Part shown: piece after piece, positions 8,277 to 10,415 of the stretch
Numbering within the stretch: the first letter of the stretch is position 1
How the letters are laid out: each line of letters opens with the position of its first letter
Origin: Jimgerdemannia flammicorona
Taxonomy: Eukaryota > Mucoromycota > Endogonomycetes > Endogonales > Endogonaceae
DNA length: 10,415 bases
NCBI GenBank assembly: GCA_003990745.1
Contig: RBNI01007337.1
Coordinates: 1-10,415, forward strand
Reading direction: 5' to 3'
Notes under the pieces: model-generated
Databases searched by the model: none
What the model was told of the DNA's origin: nothing
Seen by the model: only the letters and a program-made list of their open reading frames with translations
Position numbers and translations under genes: made by a program

Positions 8277-8298
8277 CTGAATTCGCCTTGGAATTCAG
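8277..8298. repeat. 8-bp perfect hairpin in the R/U5 part of the LTR
   Basis: Arms CTGAATTC and GAATTCAG flank the 6-base spacer GCCTTG. The hairpin lies downstream of the predicted LTR transcription start, so it would form in the 5' untranslated RNA of the element. It could also be chance; no function is assigned. Confidence 0.45.
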
Positions 8299-8484
8299 GT
8301 TCAATGGGTTTACTTAAGTCTTTGGGGATTTATATACTGGTCTCAGTTCTGGCAGAAGTTAGCTAGGCTTCTGGAGTTTAGTCAGAAACACTAGAGTCAC
8401 TTAGATGTCATTACTAAGACTCAGGGGAATGTGTGTGTGTGGGGGAGACTTGATTCTTGTATCAAGGACTGAACTAAAAACTGC

Positions 8485-8490
8485 TTTATT
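8485..8490 (-). promoter_or_regulatory. AATAAA polyadenylation signal in the LTR
   Basis: A perfect AATAAA on the minus strand lies about 20 bases downstream of the LTR TATA box, where a signal acting from the 3' LTR copy would sit at the U3/R border. Assigned by motif and position only. Confidence 0.4.
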
Positions 8491-8509
8491 TCGGATGGAA
8501 ACTGGGGGG

Positions 8510-8517
8510 TATTTATA
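8510..8517 (-). promoter_or_regulatory. TATA box of the LTR
   Basis: On the minus strand this reads TATAAATA, within the LTR and upstream of gag. It would place transcription start near 8480-8490. A second TATATAAAT at 8328-8336 is a less likely alternative because it leaves less room for R and U5. Confidence 0.5.
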
Positions 8518-8576
8518 CAAGTTGGTCTGTGATTTCTGACTAAGTATGAGTGACTAATTTGGTAACTATAATGAGG

Positions 8577-8636
8577 TTTGTGATCACGACCTTTGTCAGG
8601 TGGTTTTTGGTAAAAACAACTTTGTGATCAGGACCT
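8577..8636. repeat. Imperfect 16-bp direct repeat in U3
   Basis: TTTGTGATCACGACCT at 8577-8592 recurs as TTTGTGATCAGGACCT at 8621-8636, with one mismatch and a start-to-start distance of 44 bp. Each copy contains TGATCA. It lies upstream of the LTR TATA box and may be an enhancer duplication. Confidence 0.6.
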
Positions 8637-8774
8637 CAATTACTAGGCAATGATCAGCTGCTGTGGCAACTGTTGCTGCAGCGCCGATTATTGGGGATAA
8701 GCTGGATATCGTTTTCGGTGTCATTTCACATCGTTCGCATCATTCGTAATTCATATGTCGCACTTCATTCGTAT

Positions 8775-8786
8775 GATGACGTCATC
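8775..8786. promoter_or_regulatory. CRE-type palindrome in U3
   Basis: The 12-bp perfect palindrome GATGACGTCATC contains TGACGTCA, the consensus for ATF/CREB-family bZIP factors. It lies in the outer U3, upstream of the LTR TATA box, where enhancers of LTR promoters usually sit. The sequence match is direct; regulatory function is inferred. Confidence 0.45.
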
Positions 8787-8796
8787 GCTCGCCAGG

Positions 8797-8804
8797 TCAC
8801 GTGA
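8797..8804. promoter_or_regulatory. E-box palindrome in U3
   Basis: TCACGTGA contains the CACGTG core bound by bHLH factors. It lies 12 bp from the CRE palindrome. The octamer ATCGCTCG borders both sites (8784-8791 and 8804-8811), suggesting a duplicated regulatory module. Function is inferred. Confidence 0.4.
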
Positions 8805-8850
8805 TCGCTCGTCATTCATCGCATCCCATCTGTTCACTCGTTCTATTACA

Positions 8851-9744
8851 TTGTAGGCGGGAAGCATATCTGTACAGATAGGAAGCAGTGGGAGCAGGCC
8901 CAGGGACACAAGAGGCAGAGGGAGCTGTTGGCAAGTATGACAGGAGGGGTGAAGAAGAAGTCAGTTGGAGCTGAGGAGTCTGGAGGCATTAAGGCCAGTG
9001 TCTGGACTGGTAAAGGAGGAGAGGGGGTGGAGGCAAAGGAGGCAGAGGCTGGAGAGATGCTGGGCAAGAATCCATTTGCTGATGGTACCTTCGAGGTGTG
9101 GGAGCCAGAGTTGGATGCCACTCCCCCTCTTATCAGGAGGGGCCCAGTTGGGAAGAGAGGGGAGAAGGAGGATACACGAATGCAGGGGGCCCAGCAGGTG
9201 CACTTTGGGGTCCCTGATGTGATGCAAGGGGGTCAGGTGGTGGCAGTTGGCGAGGATGAGCTGGTGGATGTCCCTGAGGAGGAGTGGGATGAGGCTGCCA
9301 GTGTCGGAGCTGATACCACACAATGCTGGATGCAGGGCGGCTGGGGACCCTGGGAGGGAAGGAGGTGGGGAACTTGTTGTGGATGCACAGGGTAATGGAT
9401 AATCTCACAGCAGAAGCTTTGGGAGAAGTGGACCTACAGGCAATGCCTGAGGAACATTGGGCATGGATTCTGCATGGTAATGGAATGGTAGAGACACTGA
9501 AGATGGAGATTCTGGGGATTTTCCTGGAGGAGGAGGGATATGAGGTTAACGAGGTGAGGAAGGCAGAGCTGGGGGTGGTTGCTGGTGAGCAGGTGGCCTA
9601 CCTGAGGGGGCACACCGAATTAGCCTGCGCTGGCGAGGCAATGAGGGGGAGGTGGTGTGGGGGCCTAGTATGTGGTGTTGGGATAGACTGCTCCTGGGGG
9701 GTACTCCACTTGCTATGTTCGATATTGGGGAGGGAGTAGAGTAT
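8851..9744 (+). pseudogene. Broken reading frame upstream of the right zf-RVT-like copy
   Basis: Coding-like sequence begins at the very edge of the LTR. One frame runs from 8853 to about 9320 and is Gly-, Glu- and Lys-rich (KQWEQAQGHKRQRELLASM, later NPFADGTFEVWEPELDATPP). It appears to continue in a second frame at about 9323-9600 (EEHWAWILHGNGMVETLKME, LGIFLEEEGYEV). A third frame from about 9600 (HRISLRWRGNEGEVVWGPSM) leads directly into the zf-RVT-like copy. Two frame changes in the same direction are thus implied; the first join is uncertain. I see no reverse transcriptase motif, so the function is unknown. It is probably the middle of the same repeat protein, cut on its left by insertion of the LTR element. 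Confidence 0.45.
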
Positions 9745-10415
9745 CAGCAGGGACTGGGTCAGGATCTTTGGCCGAGTGGATAGCAGGCAGCAGGAATAGG
9801 CGAGGAGTGGGACTGGGCCAGTATCTGGTCTTGGAGTGCAGAGGTACAGAGGTGGCTTCCTTCTAAGTTCTGGGTGGTATGGTGGAGAATGTTGCGGAGG
9901 AATGTCATGCTGAATTTCCACACAGGGCATTTGGTAGATGGTGGACAATTCGACTGTGAGGAGTGCTATGATATTGGGTGAGCTGGGGGTCATGTACAGA
10001 TGCCAGAACATTGGCTGGGAGAGTGTGAGGTTTTGGGGGAATTTTGGGCTGAAATAGGGGATAGACTGGGTGTGGGGCATAGGCTGGTGGAGAAGGGGGG
10101 TCACTGGGAGGACTTGAGATCTCGGCTTGTGGGTGGGGTGGGTAATAGTTGGCTCACTGTAGGGTGGATATTAGCAGTATGGGTGGGCCTGGCGGGCCAT
10201 TGGCTCTTTGTATTTGAGGAGAGGCAGCGGTTGGGGCTGCGAGAGAAGGTGTTGCAGTGGGAGGGGCTGCTGGGAGATTTGTTGACTGGGTGGTGGGTGG
10301 GTTGGGGTCCTCAGGGGAGACGACGTCGCAGTCTTGTGGTAAGGATCTGTGAGCAGAGTGGTGGGAGAGTGGTGATAGTGTTCAACAAAGTGGTCTTTCA
10401 TCAGGAAGGGGTAGG
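9745..10415 (+). pseudogene. zf-RVT-like C-terminal fragment, right copy
   Basis: This frame matches the left fragment over about 185 codons without gaps, about 66 per cent identical by my count, but lies on the opposite strand. Shared landmarks are DLWPSG, EEWDW, VVWWRMLRRNVMLNF, the CEEC motif (9955-9966), PEHWLGEC (10003-10026), WEDLR, LAGHWLFVF and LLTGWWVGWG. Two stops break it: TAG 9781-9783, where the left copy has Trp (TGG), and TGA 9979-9981, where the left copy has Gln (CAG). Past the end of the left copy it continues with an RRRRSLVVRICEQ segment to the window edge. Identification as a post-reverse-transcriptase zinc-binding region is by motif order only. Confidence 0.6.

Larger units (their letters stand above)
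2008..8850 (-). mobile_element. Ty3/gypsy chromovirus with dUTPase, decayed and lacking its 3' LTR
   Basis: In its own direction the element reads LTR, primer-binding site, gag, zinc knuckle, dUTPase, protease, reverse transcriptase, RNase H, integrase, chromodomain. This is the Ty3/gypsy order (RT before integrase), and the C-terminal chromodomain places it among the chromoviruses. Coding runs in one frame from 7967 to 5043 (975 codons) and in a second from about 5052 to 2008 (about 1015 codons). I count 19 in-frame stops and one frame change, so it cannot make a polyprotein. The right boundary is firm (CA end at 8850). The left boundary is only the end of the chromodomain frame, because no second LTR or polypurine tract is visible between 1 and 2007. 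The 5-bp target duplication expected for this class cannot be tested without the other end. Confidence 0.93.
8069..8850 (-). repeat. 5' LTR of the gypsy element (782 bp)
   Basis: The segment starts TGTAATA (8069-8075) and ends TATTACA (8844-8850), perfect 7-bp inverted ends with the canonical TG...CA. A primer-binding-site-like sequence lies 3 bp inside its inner edge, and the gag start follows about 100 bp further in. Because the element is on the minus strand, U3 is the right-hand part and U5 the left. Inside are a TATA box, an AATAAA signal, a pair of direct repeats, a hairpin and a CpG-rich pocket. The call rests on structure and position, because no second LTR copy is in the window to confirm the ends. 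Confidence 0.8.

Noticed and set aside
8328..8336. TATATAAAT as the main LTR promoter
   Set aside because: It lies inside the probable R/U5 region; the TATA at 8510-8517, just upstream of AATAAA, fits LTR organisation better.
8431..8445. GT-rich run in the LTR
   Set aside because: Five GT units plus a G run is an ordinary short microsatellite with no sign of function.
1..10415. CRISPR array, bacterial operon, rRNA or integron structures
   Set aside because: No regularly spaced repeats, ribosome-binding-site-led gene chains or rRNA-like sequence were seen; everything recognisable is eukaryotic retroelement sequence.

Overview
The window is a transposon graveyard from a eukaryotic, most likely fungal, genome. 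Its centre is a decayed Ty3/gypsy LTR retrotransposon on the minus strand, about 2008-8850. It is a chromovirus: its integrase ends in a chromodomain. Fungal origin, probably basidiomycete, is inferred from the element type and from my recollection that dUTPase-carrying Metaviridae were described in basidiomycete genomes. There is no bacterial-style gene organisation.

Layout, read leftward in the element's own direction: a 782-bp 5' LTR (8069-8850, TG...CA with 7-bp inverted ends); a primer-binding site beside it (8054-8065); a short leader; then gag (start 7965-7967) with a gag core, a 12-bp tandem repeat coding a basic tract and a zinc knuckle. A trimeric-type dUTPase domain follows (about 5697-6095), then a Cys-rich linker, an aspartic protease, reverse transcriptase (YIDD), RNase H, a DD35E integrase with a GPY/F-like segment, and the chromodomain. 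Gag, dUTPase and protease share one frame. RT, RNase H and integrase share another, with a single frame change inside 5046-5052. I count 19 in-frame stops. Nearly all can be explained by C-to-T or G-to-A changes at Arg, Gln or Trp codons, so the copy is dead and looks deaminated. No 3' LTR or polypurine tract could be found, so the 3' end is missing or replaced.

The flanks hold two copies of another repeated coding sequence in opposite orientation, both pointing outward: minus strand 1 to about 582, and plus strand about 9745-10415. They align without gaps over about 185 codons at roughly two thirds identity. They resemble the zinc-binding region found after reverse transcriptase in non-LTR elements. 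To the right of the LTR, 8851 to about 9745 is a broken reading frame leading into the right copy. On the left, an unidentified reading frame of about 260 codons (1362 to about 583, minus) with its own TATA box and two stops runs into the left copy out of frame.

No intact gene was found. The most interesting points are the dUTPase lying between nucleocapsid and protease, as in betaretroviruses; a CpG-rich pocket with CRE and E-box palindromes in the outer LTR; the inverted flanking copies; and the unidentified left-hand gene.
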